A stretch of DNA of 48,762 nt from Melghirimyces thermohalophilus (GCF_900102685.1 NZ_FMZA01000023.1:1-48762); one strand, 5' to 3'; positions 24,770-33,867 are shown, counted from the first letter of the stretch. A program made the numbers and translations. The notes: generated from the sequence alone by a model not told the origin.

Positions 24770-25817
24770 AGACGGAGACATATTTCCCGGGACGTGGATC
24801 GGCACGCCGAAAAAGGTTGCTGGGGAGGTGGTGTTTACCACGGGCATGACCGGCTATCAGGAGGTGATCACCGACCCATCCTACGCGGGCCAGCTGGTCA
24901 CTTTCACCTATCCCCTGATCGGAAATTACGGCATGGTTCCGGGGGAGGGTGAAAGTGACCACCCCTGCTGTGCCGGTGTGGTTTTGAGTGAACTGTGTCA
25001 AGACGGGGAACAGAACCTCGGCGCCTGGTTGGATACCCACGAGGTCCCGGGTATCGCCGGCATCGATACCCGGGCCGTGGTTCACAAGATACGCAAAGCG
25101 GGGGTTCTCCGGGGAGTGATCGCCTCCACCCCGGAACCGGAAGTGGAAAGCTGGCCAGATCCCCGCTCTCTGCAATGGGTGGACGGGGTTTCGGTGAAAA
25201 AGCCGGTGGAATATCCAGCCGCCGAACCGGATGCTCCCCATATTGTACTGGTCGACTTCGGGGCGAAGGCGTCCATCGTGAACAGTCTTCGCAAGCGGGG
25301 TTGCCAAGTGACGGTGGTCCCCTGGTCCTGTGATCCTGAGGAGGTGTTGAGACGGTCTCCCGATGGGCTGCTTTTCTCCAACGGGCCTGGAGACCCGAAG
25401 GCGCTCCTTCCCTTTTTACAGGATTGGGTACCGTTGGTGAGCCGGATCCCCACCATGGGCATCTGCCTCGGTCACCAGCTGTTGGCGCTTGCTTTCGGGG
25501 CGGATACAGAGCGGTTGTCCTTCGGTCACCGGGGCAGCAACCATCCGGTGAAGGAAGTGGAGACGGGCAAGGTGTGGATCACTTCGCAAAACCACGGCTA
25601 CACCGTGCGCCCCGCCTCTGTGGATGAAAAGGATTGGCAAGTGACCCATCTCCATGTAAACGATGGGTCTGTGGAGGGGTTGGCTCACCGGCATTATCCG
25701 GTCTTTTCCGTTCAATTTCATCCGGAAGCTCATCCCGGACCGTCTGATGCGAAGGGACTTTTTGACCGCTTCCTGAACCACGTTCGTAAGGAGAAGGTGG
25801 TGGCGACCCATGGCTGA
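24747..25817 (+). CDS. carA: Carbamoyl-phosphate synthase small subunit (glutaminase), arginine operon copy
   Basis: 356 aa. Releases ammonia from glutamine for CarB. The N-terminal small-subunit domain (MEAYLVFEDGDIFPGTW, TGMTGYQEVITDPSYAGQ) is followed by a class I glutamine amidotransferase domain with nucleophile Cys240 in MGICLGHQLLALAFG and the His/Glu pair in SVQFHPEAHPGP. GTG 24747 is chosen because it gives the standard N-terminus and follows GGAGGAGG at about 24730; in-frame TTG codons at 24738 and 24741 are alternatives. Overlaps argD by 23 bases and carB by 8. Membership in the arg operon implies arginine control, as for the B. subtilis arginine-specific enzyme. Confidence 0.95.
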   Translation: MEAYLVFEDGDIFPGTWIGTPKKVAGEVVFTTGMTGYQEVITDPSYAGQLVTFTYPLIGNYGMVPGEGESDHPCCAGVVLSELCQDGEQNLGAWLDTHEVPGIAGIDTRAVVHKIRKAGVLRGVIASTPEPEVESWPDPRSLQWVDGVSVKKPVEYPAAEPDAPHIVLVDFGAKASIVNSLRKRGCQVTVVPWSCDPEEVLRRSPDGLLFSNGPGDPKALLPFLQDWVPLVSRIPTMGICLGHQLLALAFGADTERLSFGHRGSNHPVKEVETGKVWITSQNHGYTVRPASVDEKDWQVTHLHVNDGSVEGLAHRHYPVFSVQFHPEAHPGPSDAKGLFDRFLNHVRKEKVVATHG

Positions 25818-28800
25818 ACCACAGCTACCGGTAAACAGCGTGTTGGTCATTGGGTCCGGCCCGATCGTCATCGGTCAAGCGGCGGAATTTGACTACTCCG
25901 GTGCCCAGGCCTGCCTCGCCCTCAAAGAGGAAGGGATCCGAGTGATTCTGGCCAACAATAACCCGGCGACGATCATGACCGATCCGGAAGCGGCGGATAC
26001 GGTGTATACGGAGCCGTTGACAGCCGCATCACTCATCCGGATCATCGAGCGGGAGCGGCCAGATGGCTTGCTCGCCACCGTCGGGGGGCAGACGGGACTC
26101 AACCTGGCCGTGGAGCTGCAGGAACAAGGCGTCTTGGAACAGTACGGAGTCCGGCTCTTAGGCACACCGATCGACTCCATCCGCCGCGGAGAGGACCGGA
26201 ATGCGTTTAAAGAAGCGATGGAATCGATCGGGGAGCCGGTACCCAAAGGGAAAACCGTCTCCACCGTGGAGGAAGCGCTCCGCTTCGCCGAAGCGATCGG
26301 CTACCCGGTGATCGTTCGCCCGGCCTACACGCTAGGCGGATACGGCGGCGGGGCCGCCGAAAATCCAGAGCAGTTGGAGCGGACGGCCCGGCAGGGATTG
26401 GCCGCCAGCCCCATCGGACAGGTGCTGATCGAGGAGAGCATCCTCGGCTGGGTGGAGTTAGAGTACGAGATGATGCGGGATGCCAATGATACTTGTATCG
26501 CCGTCTGCAACATGGAAAATCTCGATCCGGTGGGTACCCACACCGGAGACAGCATCGTGACCGCCCCCTCCCAAACCTTGACAGACCGCCAACACCAACT
26601 GCTGCGCAGCGTCGCCTGTAAAGTGACCCGCTATCTAAACGTGATCGGCGGCTGTAATATCCAATTCGCTTTTCACCCGGAGACCGGGGATTACCGCATC
26701 ATCGAGGTGAATCCCCGGGTGAGCCGGTCCAGTGCTTTAGCCTCCAAGGCGACCGGCTATCCGATCGCCCGGTTGGCTGCTAAACTTTCCATCGGCCACC
26801 GGCTGGATGAATGTCTTAATCCGGTTACTGGCCACACTTTTGCCAGCTTCGAACCGGCGTTGGATTATGTGGTGGTTAAACTGCCCCGTTGGCCCTTCGA
26901 CAAGTTTCCCGCAGCGAATCGGGCCTTGGGTACGCAGATGAAAGCGACTGGCGAAGTGATGGCTTTGGGGCGCAATCTGGAGACGGCTCTGTACAAAGCG
27001 ATCCGTTCTCTGGACCAGGACCGGTTTACGCTGCTTCTCGACCCGGACCGCAAGTTGACGAAGGAAGAGTTGCAACAACGGCTTACCCACCCTGACGATC
27101 GGCGCCTGTTTGCACTTGCAGAAGCCTTTCGGCGAGGGTGGTCGGTAAAAGAACTCCACCAGCTGACCGCGATTCGCCCCTGGTTTTTAAAGCGGATCCA
27201 GGGCATGGTGTTTCTGGAGCTGGAACTGGCCGCCTCCGATTGGGATGGCATCACCGATGAAAAGCTGCGGGAAGCCAAAGAGAAAGGGATCGCCGACGCT
27301 GCTCTGGCGCAATGGCTCCATGTGTCCGAGGCCGATCTTCGCGCTCGCTGGAAACGTAACGGGTGGGCTCCCGCCTATAAATGGGTCGATACCTGTGCCG
27401 GCGAGTTTGTGGCGGAGACTCCCTACTTCTATTCCTCTTGGCAGGGAAGGGACGAGGTGGCTTCTCCTGAAGGAAAGCGGCGTGTGCTGGTGCTGGGTGC
27501 CGGCCCGATCCGGATCGGGCAGGGGATCGAGTTTGACTATTGCTCCGTTCACGCCGCCAAGGCATTAAAAAAGCAAGGCATCGAATCGGTAGTGATCAAC
27601 AACAACCCGGAAACAGTCAGCACCGACTATGCTACGGCCGATCGCTTGTACTTTGAACCCCTCACGGTAGAAGATGTGGTCCAGGTAGCGGAAAAGGAGC
27701 AGGTAGAGGGTGTACTGGTTCAGTATGGCGGCCAGACGGCTGTTCGCTTGATTCAGGGGCTGGAAGAGGCTCGGGTGAATGTGCTGGGTACCTCCGCCGA
27801 CATCACCGATCAGGTGGAGGACCGGCAGCGGTTTTACACCCTGTTGCAAAAAACGGGGATCCCCCACATCCCCGGGGAGACTGCTCGTTCCTTGGAAGAG
27901 GCGCTCCAGGTGGCGGAAAGTCTGGGCTACCCCTTGCTGCTCCGTCCCTCCTACGTCATCGGGGGTCAGGGGATGCAGGTGGTCCGCAATCGAAAGCAAC
28001 TGGAGCAAACCATCTATCGCTTTGCCGCCACGTTGCCAAAAAAGGCGTACCCGATTTTGCTCGATCGCTTTGTGGAAGGGATCGAGGTGGAAGTGGACGC
28101 TGTCACTGATGGGGAGGATTTGGTGATCCCCACCCTGGTCCAACATGTGGAACGGGCCGGGGTTCACTCCGGCGACAGTCTGTCCATCCTGTCGGCGCCG
28201 GACCTGACCGAGGATCAGAAACGGACGGTGACGGATTACACTCGCCGTATCACCCGGGCGTTACAACACCGTGGCTTGTTAAATATCCAGTTTGTTCTTG
28301 ACGGGGACCGGGTGTATGTGTTGGAGGTGAATCCCCGCGCTTCCCGGACCGTTCCCGTAATCAGTAAGGTGACGGGGATCCCCATGGTGGATTGGGCCAC
28401 CCGTGTCCAACTGGGAGAGCAGCTGGCCTCCTTCGCTCCCGTGGACGGGTGGGAGCCCCCTTCCCGGTGGGCAGTGAAAGGGCCGGTCTTCTCCTCCACA
28501 AAACTACCTGGCGCGGAGCCGGCGCTGGGTCCGGAAATGCGTTCTACTGGCGAAATTCTGGGAATCGGGGACACCCTGGAAGAAGCGATGGCTAAAGTGC
28601 TGCCCACAGCTGTCAACGGGACGCTGCCTGAGCCCGTCCCCGGTACTCGCCTTTTGTTGTCGGTCAACGATGCCGCCAAGAAGGAATTGGGGGCGTGGGT
28701 GCCCGAGCTAGTCCGCCGAGGGGTTTCCTTGGCGGCGACGGCGGGAACGGCGACGACTCTCTGCGAGCAGTGGGACGTGACGGTGGAGACCGTCTCCCCC

Positions 28801-29043
28801 GAGAATTGGGCCGACTGGTTCCGCAGAGGAGGTCCCTCCCTCATCCTCAACCTACCCACCCGGGGCGGTGTGGCAGAGCGGAACGGTTTCCGATTGCGCC
28901 AGTTAGCCCTGGAATGGCAGGTCCCTTGTTTCACTTCCCTGGATACTTTCCGGTGGTGGATCCGGATTGCCGGTGTCCGGGAAGCGAAGGATCCATCTGT
29001 CCTTCCCCTGTATACATCAGCGACGGAGGAGGTGTTAAGATGA
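25810..29043 (+). CDS. carB: Carbamoyl-phosphate synthase large subunit
   Basis: 1077 aa, the full CarB length. Makes carbamoyl phosphate from bicarbonate, ammonia and two ATP. The two homologous halves are visible: VLVIGSGPIVIGQAAEFDYS at the start and VLVLGAGPIRIGQGIEFDYC near residue 562. Each carries an ATP-grasp domain (PVIVRPAYTLGGYGGG and PLLLRPSYVIGGQGM) and an EVNPR motif (IIEVNPRVSRSS, VLEVNPRASRTV). An MGS-like allosteric domain occupies the C-terminal part (about 940-1077). ATG start overlaps carA by 8 bases and the stop overlaps argF (ATGA). A pyrimidine-specific set is not in this window. Confidence 0.97.
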   Translation: MAEPQLPVNSVLVIGSGPIVIGQAAEFDYSGAQACLALKEEGIRVILANNNPATIMTDPEAADTVYTEPLTAASLIRIIERERPDGLLATVGGQTGLNLAVELQEQGVLEQYGVRLLGTPIDSIRRGEDRNAFKEAMESIGEPVPKGKTVSTVEEALRFAEAIGYPVIVRPAYTLGGYGGGAAENPEQLERTARQGLAASPIGQVLIEESILGWVELEYEMMRDANDTCIAVCNMENLDPVGTHTGDSIVTAPSQTLTDRQHQLLRSVACKVTRYLNVIGGCNIQFAFHPETGDYRIIEVNPRVSRSSALASKATGYPIARLAAKLSIGHRLDECLNPVTGHTFASFEPALDYVVVKLPRWPFDKFPAANRALGTQMKATGEVMALGRNLETALYKAIRSLDQDRFTLLLDPDRKLTKEELQQRLTHPDDRRLFALAEAFRRGWSVKELHQLTAIRPWFLKRIQGMVFLELELAASDWDGITDEKLREAKEKGIADAALAQWLHVSEADLRARWKRNGWAPAYKWVDTCAGEFVAETPYFYSSWQGRDEVASPEGKRRVLVLGAGPIRIGQGIEFDYCSVHAAKALKKQGIESVVINNNPETVSTDYATADRLYFEPLTVEDVVQVAEKEQVEGVLVQYGGQTAVRLIQGLEEARVNVLGTSADITDQVEDRQRFYTLLQKTGIPHIPGETARSLEEALQVAESLGYPLLLRPSYVIGGQGMQVVRNRKQLEQTIYRFAATLPKKAYPILLDRFVEGIEVEVDAVTDGEDLVIPTLVQHVERAGVHSGDSLSILSAPDLTEDQKRTVTDYTRRITRALQHRGLLNIQFVLDGDRVYVLEVNPRASRTVPVISKVTGIPMVDWATRVQLGEQLASFAPVDGWEPPSRWAVKGPVFSSTKLPGAEPALGPEMRSTGEILGIGDTLEEAMAKVLPTAVNGTLPEPVPGTRLLLSVNDAAKKELGAWVPELVRRGVSLAATAGTATTLCEQWDVTVETVSPENWADWFRRGGPSLILNLPTRGGVAERNGFRLRQLALEWQVPCFTSLDTFRWWIRIAGVREAKDPSVLPLYTSATEEVLR

Positions 29044-29996
29044 GCGTCCAACAACAGGTTTCTGACACCCCCTTGGCGAGGAAAGATTGCTTGGCCATCT
29101 CCCGGTTCACCCCCGGCGAAATCCAGCGGCTGGTGGATAAAGCCCTGGAGATCAAAAAGAAACACCGAGACGGAGAAGCCTTCCGTCCGTTAACCGGGAA
29201 AACCCTGGCCATGATTTTTGACAAGCCGTCGACCCGGACTCGGGTCTCCTTTGAAGCAGGCATGGCCCAGCTGGGAGGTCACCCCCTCAATCTGAACCGC
29301 AACGAACTGCAACTGGGCCGGGGGGAGAGCGTCCCCGATACGGCCCGGGTCTTGTCCGGATACGTCGATGCGATTCTGATCCGCACCTTCAGCCATGAAC
29401 TCGTAACGGAGCTGGCAGAACATGCGTCCATCCCTGTTATCAACGGCTTAACCGACACCCACCACCCGTGTCAGGCCTTGGCGGATCTGACCACACTCAA
29501 AGAGGAGAAAGGGAAGCTGGCCGGGCTGAAGCTGGCTTACATCGGGGACGGCAACAACATGCTTCACTCCCTGCTGGAGGCGGCGGCCGCCACCGGCATC
29601 CATTTGGCTGCCGCCTTTCCTGAAGGCTATGACCCCGATCCGGTGATCGTCAGCCAGGCGCAGGAGACAGCCGCGCAAACCGGCGCTCAGATCACCTTGA
29701 CCCGGGATCCCCGAGAAGCTGTGGTGGGGGCGGATGCGGTTTATACCGATGTTTGGGCCAGCATGGGGCAAGAAGAGGAGAAGGAGAGACGAATTCGGGA
29801 TTTTGCCGGTTTCCAGGTGGATGCCCAGCTGATGTCCCTGACAAAGGCCGACGCCTCCTTCTTCCACTGTTTGCCGGCCTATCGCGGCTTGGAAGTGGCG
29901 GCAGAGGTGATCGACGGTCCTCAGTCCGTCGTCTTCCAACAGGCAGAAAATCGCCTTCACGCCCAGAAGGCCCTGCTGGTGGAACTTTTGGGATAA
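29040..29996 (+). CDS. argF: Ornithine carbamoyltransferase
   Basis: 318 aa. Joins ornithine and carbamoyl phosphate to citrulline. Carbamoyl-phosphate motif STRTRVSFE, the LSGYVDAILIRTFSH segment with HHPCQALADL (the ornithine-transcarbamoylase HPCQ signature), DVWASMGQE and the C-terminal FFHCLPAYRG. ATG 29040 with GGAGGAGG upstream overlaps the carB stop. The frame is open further 5' but that part is antiparallel noise inside carB. Last gene of the operon, followed by a strong terminator. Confidence 0.97.
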   Translation: MSVQQQVSDTPLARKDCLAISRFTPGEIQRLVDKALEIKKKHRDGEAFRPLTGKTLAMIFDKPSTRTRVSFEAGMAQLGGHPLNLNRNELQLGRGESVPDTARVLSGYVDAILIRTFSHELVTELAEHASIPVINGLTDTHHPCQALADLTTLKEEKGKLAGLKLAYIGDGNNMLHSLLEAAAATGIHLAAAFPEGYDPDPVIVSQAQETAAQTGAQITLTRDPREAVVGADAVYTDVWASMGQEEEKERRIRDFAGFQVDAQLMSLTKADASFFHCLPAYRGLEVAAEVIDGPQSVVFQQAENRLHAQKALLVELLG

Positions 29997-30018
29997 ACCC
30001 CTGATCCAAATTTATAAA

Positions 30019-30060
30019 CGTCGAGACCCCTCTACCCTGAGAGGTTCTCGGCGTTTTTTT
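30019..30060 (+). terminator. Terminator of the arg-car operon
   Basis: Long imperfect stem cgtcgagacccctct / gagaggttctcggcg around the loop accct, with T7 after it. Confidence 0.85.
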
Positions 30061-30503
30061 ATGGGAATCCTCATGATCGGGTTTCGTCTTGGATCGATCC
30101 TCTTATCATCCCCGAAACTCGTTTCAGGGATGGTTGTTTGGAGGGGGGACGGCCGGGTTACAGTTAATCCTGTCCATTTCAATCAGACCCGTTCTTTTCC
30201 TCCTAATCTTTATCCCTACCTCTGCTGGCGATAATACGGAGGGGTAATGTCGTGATTATTGTAACTGTCCACTCTTTAATAGAACAGACTTTGCGAGGGG
30301 TCTGACAGCGTCGAATCGGGGCCGTAGAGAGAGGGGCGTCATTCGTTTCTGTTGGGGCAGTCTTTTTGGAAACATTCCCAGTTGTGCTGCGTTGATAAAT
30401 AATGAGGTGGTTGGATGTGTTAACTGTGATTCTGGGCATTATTGTAGTGATTATTGTGATTGTGGCAGGAGCGATAGTTGAAAAGGGCAAAGGGGAGAAG
30501 GAT
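30061..30503. other. Region between argF and the DUF5671-like gene
   Basis: Mostly without recognisable coding content. A small hairpin (catccc...gggatg) lies at about 30108-30133. Codons in frame with the next gene are open back to ATG 30402 and include a hydrophobic stretch (see the next gene). No promoter I can support. Confidence 0.4.
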
Positions 30504-30890
30504 ATGATTAAACATGTTTATATTTATTTAGTCTTATTTGCAACGTTAATGATGTCAATCGGCGGAAGTGTCGGCGCTTTTATGGCTGTTGCCGATATCG
30601 TCAGCCCTGCTCCATACGAGCAAACCTTCGAGGAGTTTAAACGGATCAGTAAACAGGGACAGGCTCTTCCACCCCGGACCGATGCAGAGGATAAAGAGCA
30701 AAAAGCAGACCTGTCGCAGGAAGAGTTAAAGGCGCAATATGAAGCGATGGTTGACAGCCATAAGGAAGATCAAATTGCGAGAGCGAAAAACAGCCTGGTA
30801 AAAAGTTTTGGTTGGATCATCATTCCCCTGCCGGTTTTTCTCTACTTTCAGCGCCGTTTAGTTCATCAAAAAACAGAATCAAACGGTTAA
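30504..30890 (+). CDS. Two-helix membrane protein, DUF5671-like
   Basis: 128 aa from ATG 30504. The protein starts MIKHVYIYLVLFATLMMSIG, a transmembrane helix ending in AVADIVSP, then a polar middle (about 45-95, charged, possibly coiled) and a second helix near the C-terminus (FGWIIIPLPVFLYFQRRL). The N-terminal pattern resembles DUF5671 membrane proteins; the role is unknown. GGGGAGAAGG lies 3-10 bases upstream. The frame stays open to ATG 30402 (or GTG 30417 with GAGGTGG upstream), which would add one more very hydrophobic helix (VILGIIVVIIVIVAGAIV) and a KGKGEKD loop; I cannot exclude that longer form. Confidence 0.6.
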   Translation: MIKHVYIYLVLFATLMMSIGGSVGAFMAVADIVSPAPYEQTFEEFKRISKQGQALPPRTDAEDKEQKADLSQEELKAQYEAMVDSHKEDQIARAKNSLVKSFGWIIIPLPVFLYFQRRLVHQKTESNG

Positions 30891-30898
30891 TTAACGAA

Positions 30899-30950
30899 AC
30901 ATCCCCTTCAAACGAGGCTGATACCACGCGAAGGGGATGATGTTTTACCT
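30899..30950. terminator. Hairpin between convergent genes
   Basis: Arms acatccccttc (about 30900-30910) and gaaggggatgatgt (about 30931-30944) around a 20-base loop, with TTTTACC on the plus side. It sits between two convergent genes and could serve both. Confidence 0.55.
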
Positions 30951-31000
30951 TTTGTGTCTGCAGTCAGCCAATGAAGTCTGTCGATTGCCGCTTTCTTCTG

Positions 31001-31933
31001 TTACAAAGAGGAATGATTTTCCTCTTCCCCTCCGTTTCCCCCAGATGGACGTTTGCGGCGGCGGTACAACCACAAGATGGGAAGGAAGAAGAGAGCGAGA
31101 ACCAGAAGCGGCGGCAGGAGAGCGGCACCTGTTACCAACGATCCCTGAAACAAATCCTTGAGCAGACCGATGGATTGGAGGAAGGATGACTTCATCCGTT
31201 CCCCTGTGTCGGGGGTTTCCTCCGGGGAGCCCAGGGGCGCTTCCTGTGTGGCATGAATGGTTACCGTCGCGTAGACGGTGCGGTGATCCAAGTAGTTCAT
31301 CCTTCCTTTTAATTGTTCGATCTCTTCCTGGACCTGAGCCAGTCGTTCTGATACCTGGAGCAGATCTTTGGTGGATTTGGCCTCTTCCATCAAGTGAAGT
31401 AGCCGTTTTTCCACCGCTTTTTTCGCCTTCAGTCTCGATTCCAGGTCGACATACTCTTCCGTCACATCTTGGCCGGAGATGTTTTGCGAGGGGATTTCTT
31501 TGGCTACCTTCTCCAGGTATCCGAGAAAGGGATAAAAGGAGGGGCGCGGGATGCGGTACACCATCTGTCCGTTCACCGATTTTCCGTCCCGGTTGCGGGA
31601 GGCATCCACCAGATAGCCTTCTTTTTTCCGGATATATTCATCGATCTGTTTCCTCGCCTGTTTCAGGTTTTTCACCCGCATCTTTACGTTTGCCTCATAC
31701 ATTACCTTTCGCTTTTCCGCCGACGAGGCTGCTTCATCCTTGCGGAGCGAATCTTTTGCTGTGGTGGTTGACCCTTTATCCGTACGTGCCGATTTCTCTT
31801 GCGCGGTTTCCGCCACTTGGGTCTGCTGTGTCTGCCCCTTTTGTGTCGACTGCAGCTTTTGTTCCGACGCGCATCCGGTCAATCCCACGACAACAACGAG
31901 ACCCGCCAACCCGATGTTCCATTTCTTGTTGAT
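31001..31933 (-). CDS. DUF4349 lipoprotein with apparent ATC start
   Basis: About 310 aa. Signal peptide with two lysines (INKKWN), hydrophobic core and lipobox LTGC (Cys21). A Gln/Thr/Lys-rich linker follows, then the DUF4349 domain: VMYEANVKMRVKNLKQARKQ, YRIPRPSFYPFLGYLE, EYVDLESRLKAKKAVEKRLL, a coiled-coil segment (LLQVSERLAQVQEEIEQLKG) and the closing YLDHRTVYATVTI. A C-terminal transmembrane helix (about LLPPLLVLALFFLPILWLY) and a basic tail end it. Function unknown; probably an envelope protein. The codon at the right distance from AAAGGAGG is ATC (31931-31933), not a usual start. The nearest conventional start, TTG 31909, would remove the basic n-region and lacks a ribosome-binding site. 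Confidence 0.8.
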   Translation of the reverse strand: MNKKWNIGLAGLVVVVGLTGCASEQKLQSTQKGQTQQTQVAETAQEKSARTDKGSTTTAKDSLRKDEAASSAEKRKVMYEANVKMRVKNLKQARKQIDEYIRKKEGYLVDASRNRDGKSVNGQMVYRIPRPSFYPFLGYLEKVAKEIPSQNISGQDVTEEYVDLESRLKAKKAVEKRLLHLMEEAKSTKDLLQVSERLAQVQEEIEQLKGRMNYLDHRTVYATVTIHATQEAPLGSPEETPDTGERMKSSFLQSIGLLKDLFQGSLVTGAALLPPLLVLALFFLPILWLYRRRKRPSGGNGGEEENHSSL

Positions 31934-32038
31934 CGAAAATCCTCCTTTTTTTCCGAGATCTATGGTTATCGACGGGAACCAGAAGGAAAAAGTTGCACGG
32001 GGAGGTTGATAATCCTTTTTTTCAGGGGAGGATAGGGT

Positions 32039-32261
32039 ATGGCCATCTTCGGCTGCGGCGCCGTCGGGGGAATTTTCCCTTGATTGGTTGATTGGTTTCT
32101 ATGAATTGGATCAGATCAACGATGCGATTCATGATTCGGAAAGCGGCGCCACCGTCAAGCTGGTGATCCGTCTGCCGGATGCCGCTGAAACCTCCTGGCC
32201 CGTCAGCCTTCCTAGGTTCCTTTTGTTTAAAGAGGTTTGGAAATGGCGAAAGGGGGTATAG
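32039..32261 (+). pseudogene. Zinc alcohol dehydrogenase remnant, internally deleted
   Basis: Two pieces of a medium-chain alcohol dehydrogenase are seen in different frames. The first (from 32039) reads MAIFGCGAVG, the NAD-binding glycine motif. About 35 bases further, in another frame, comes SLDWLIGFYELDQINDAIHD followed by SESGATVKLVIRLPD, the characteristic C-terminus of Zn-ADH proteins. The roughly 130 residues that normally separate them are missing, as are the Zn-binding N-terminal half and a proper start. The second frame runs on to a TAG at 32259-32261. It is too short to work and best explained as a decayed gene. Confidence 0.6.
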
Positions 32262-32415
32262 ATGGTAAGTCGGTGCCTTTATGATAGACAGATTTTGAAA
32301 GAACGGTTTATCATGGTATCGATCTGGGTTAAGATGAATGCTTAGGTGCAGAGAATCTCCCATCCTTGATATGGAGATAGAAGGGGACTTTGCATCAGGG
32401 AGGAGTTGAAGCATC

Positions 32416-32871
32416 ATGCATTTTACTTTGGAAACTGAGGTGCAAACTTCAAAGGAGCAACTCTTTGATTGTTTGACGACAGAAGGGTCGCTCAAACGGT
32501 GGATCCCTCCTTTGGTCCGGATGGACTATGAGAACATGGCGGAGGAGAATAGCTGGAACGGGACTCAGTTTACCCTTCATCTTCGTCCCGGAAGAAAGGT
32601 ACGGATGGTCCGGGGGGAGATTGTCGCCTATCGCCGCCCCGAATTGTTCGGTGTTCGGTTGTATCTGCGTTCCAATAATATTGTCGATCTGTTTTGTGAT
32701 CTGAAAGAGGAACAGGGGAAGGTTTATCTCCAATGTGACTGCGAGGTGAGCAACGCCGAGGGAGTCGGGGGCGTGATGGGGCGCTGGTCTGCCTGGCAAG
32801 TACGGCGTGTGCTGGCCTCTCGCTTGAAAGATTTGAAAAGCATCACCGAGGAGCGTTCCATCTCGGCCTAA
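32416..32871 (+). CDS. SRPBCC/polyketide-cyclase-like protein
   Basis: 151 aa. Pattern of a START/Bet v1-like (SRPBCC) domain: an N-terminal strand (MHFTLETEVQTSKEQLFDCL), a helix with TTEGSLKRWIPPL, alternating strands (FTLHLRPGRKVRMVRGEIVA, LFGVRLYLRSNN) and a long C-terminal helix. Such proteins hold hydrophobic ligands, and many are related to the activator of Hsp90 ATPase (AHSA1) group. Specific function unknown. ATG 32416 with GGGAGGAGTTG upstream. Separate from the pseudogene before it and the SDR after it. Confidence 0.65.
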   Translation: MHFTLETEVQTSKEQLFDCLTTEGSLKRWIPPLVRMDYENMAEENSWNGTQFTLHLRPGRKVRMVRGEIVAYRRPELFGVRLYLRSNNIVDLFCDLKEEQGKVYLQCDCEVSNAEGVGGVMGRWSAWQVRRVLASRLKDLKSITEERSISA

Positions 32872-33045
32872 ATGGATAATAATCCCCTGTTTTGATCGGA
32901 ACAGGGTTTTCGATGATATAGCGGATGCCGGGCGAGGAGATCAGCAGGATCTTCTTAGGTCCGGCTTTCTTTTCATGAATCGATGGTTGCTAATTGTAAG
33001 TCGATCCCTGTTTCGTCCATTCAAGAGAAATGGAGGTTCAGCATA

Positions 33046-33867
33046 ATGACCCATTTCATTCGGGAGCAATACCCGCTTAAAGGAAACAAAGTATTTATTA
33101 CAGGGGTGAGTCGGCGGCGAGGCATTGGATATGCGATTGCCTGTCAAGCAGCTGCATGGGGGGCATCTGTGATCATCCATCACTACCAGCCGCATGATAA
33201 AGAGCAACCATGGGGTGCGGATGATCTGAATCAAGTGTTAGAGGGGATTGAAGCCAAGCTGATAAAGGATGCATTTCTATATGATATAAGTGGAGATTTT
33301 TCAGATCCGGGAGAACCGAAACGAGTGATGGATGAAATCACGAGAAATTGCGGTCATATCGACGCTCTCGTATGCAATCATGCGCTGAGCGGAAGCGATG
33401 GCGCGATCGGCGAGCTAACCCCCGATATGTTGGATAAACATTGGGCGGTGAACACACGATCATCTTTGCTCCTGTCGCAATATTTCGCATCCCAGCATGA
33501 TCCCGAAGCGAGTAGAGGAAGGATCATATTTATGACTTCAGGACAAAGATTGGGACCGATGCCAGGGGAAGTGGCATATGCCGCATCAAAAGGAGCACTA
33601 GCGGACATTACAATGACGATATCGGATCAACTGGCTGATCAGAATATCACGGTGAATACAGTGAATCCCGGTCCGGTCGATACAGGTTATCTGACGAAAG
33701 ATATGTGGGAAATGATTCAACCGATGTTTCCTTTTGGACGCTATGGTCGACCGGAAGATCCAGCACGTCTTATCGTTTGGTTATTGACACCAGAGGCTTC
33801 CTGGATCACGGGACAAATCATAAATACAGAGGGAGGATTTGGACGATGGCGTCCTCGTTCCCGGTGA
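33046..33867 (+). CDS. Short-chain dehydrogenase/reductase (FabG-like)
   Basis: 273 aa. Classical SDR: cofactor motif VFITGVSRRRGIGYAIACQA near residues 15-35 (variant GxxxRGIG), a loop resembling VCNHA for the NNAG position, the catalytic Ser in IIFMTSGQRLG and the Tyr-x-x-x-Lys in VAYAASKGALADI. The C-terminal NPGPVDTGY and WITGQIINTEGGF fit reductases acting on 3-oxoacyl or sugar substrates. ATG 33046 follows GGAGG; an in-frame ATG at 32983 is weaker. The gene is visibly more AT-rich than its neighbours and has no operon partner, so recent acquisition is possible. Substrate unknown. Confidence 0.88.
   Translation: MTHFIREQYPLKGNKVFITGVSRRRGIGYAIACQAAAWGASVIIHHYQPHDKEQPWGADDLNQVLEGIEAKLIKDAFLYDISGDFSDPGEPKRVMDEITRNCGHIDALVCNHALSGSDGAIGELTPDMLDKHWAVNTRSSLLLSQYFASQHDPEASRGRIIFMTSGQRLGPMPGEVAYAASKGALADITMTISDQLADQNITVNTVNPGPVDTGYLTKDMWEMIQPMFPFGRYGRPEDPARLIVWLLTPEASWITGQIINTEGGFGRWRPRSR

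Noticed and set aside
32022-32495. 157-codon minus-strand frame
   Set aside because: It lies opposite the alcohol dehydrogenase remnant and the start of the SRPBCC gene and shows no domain.
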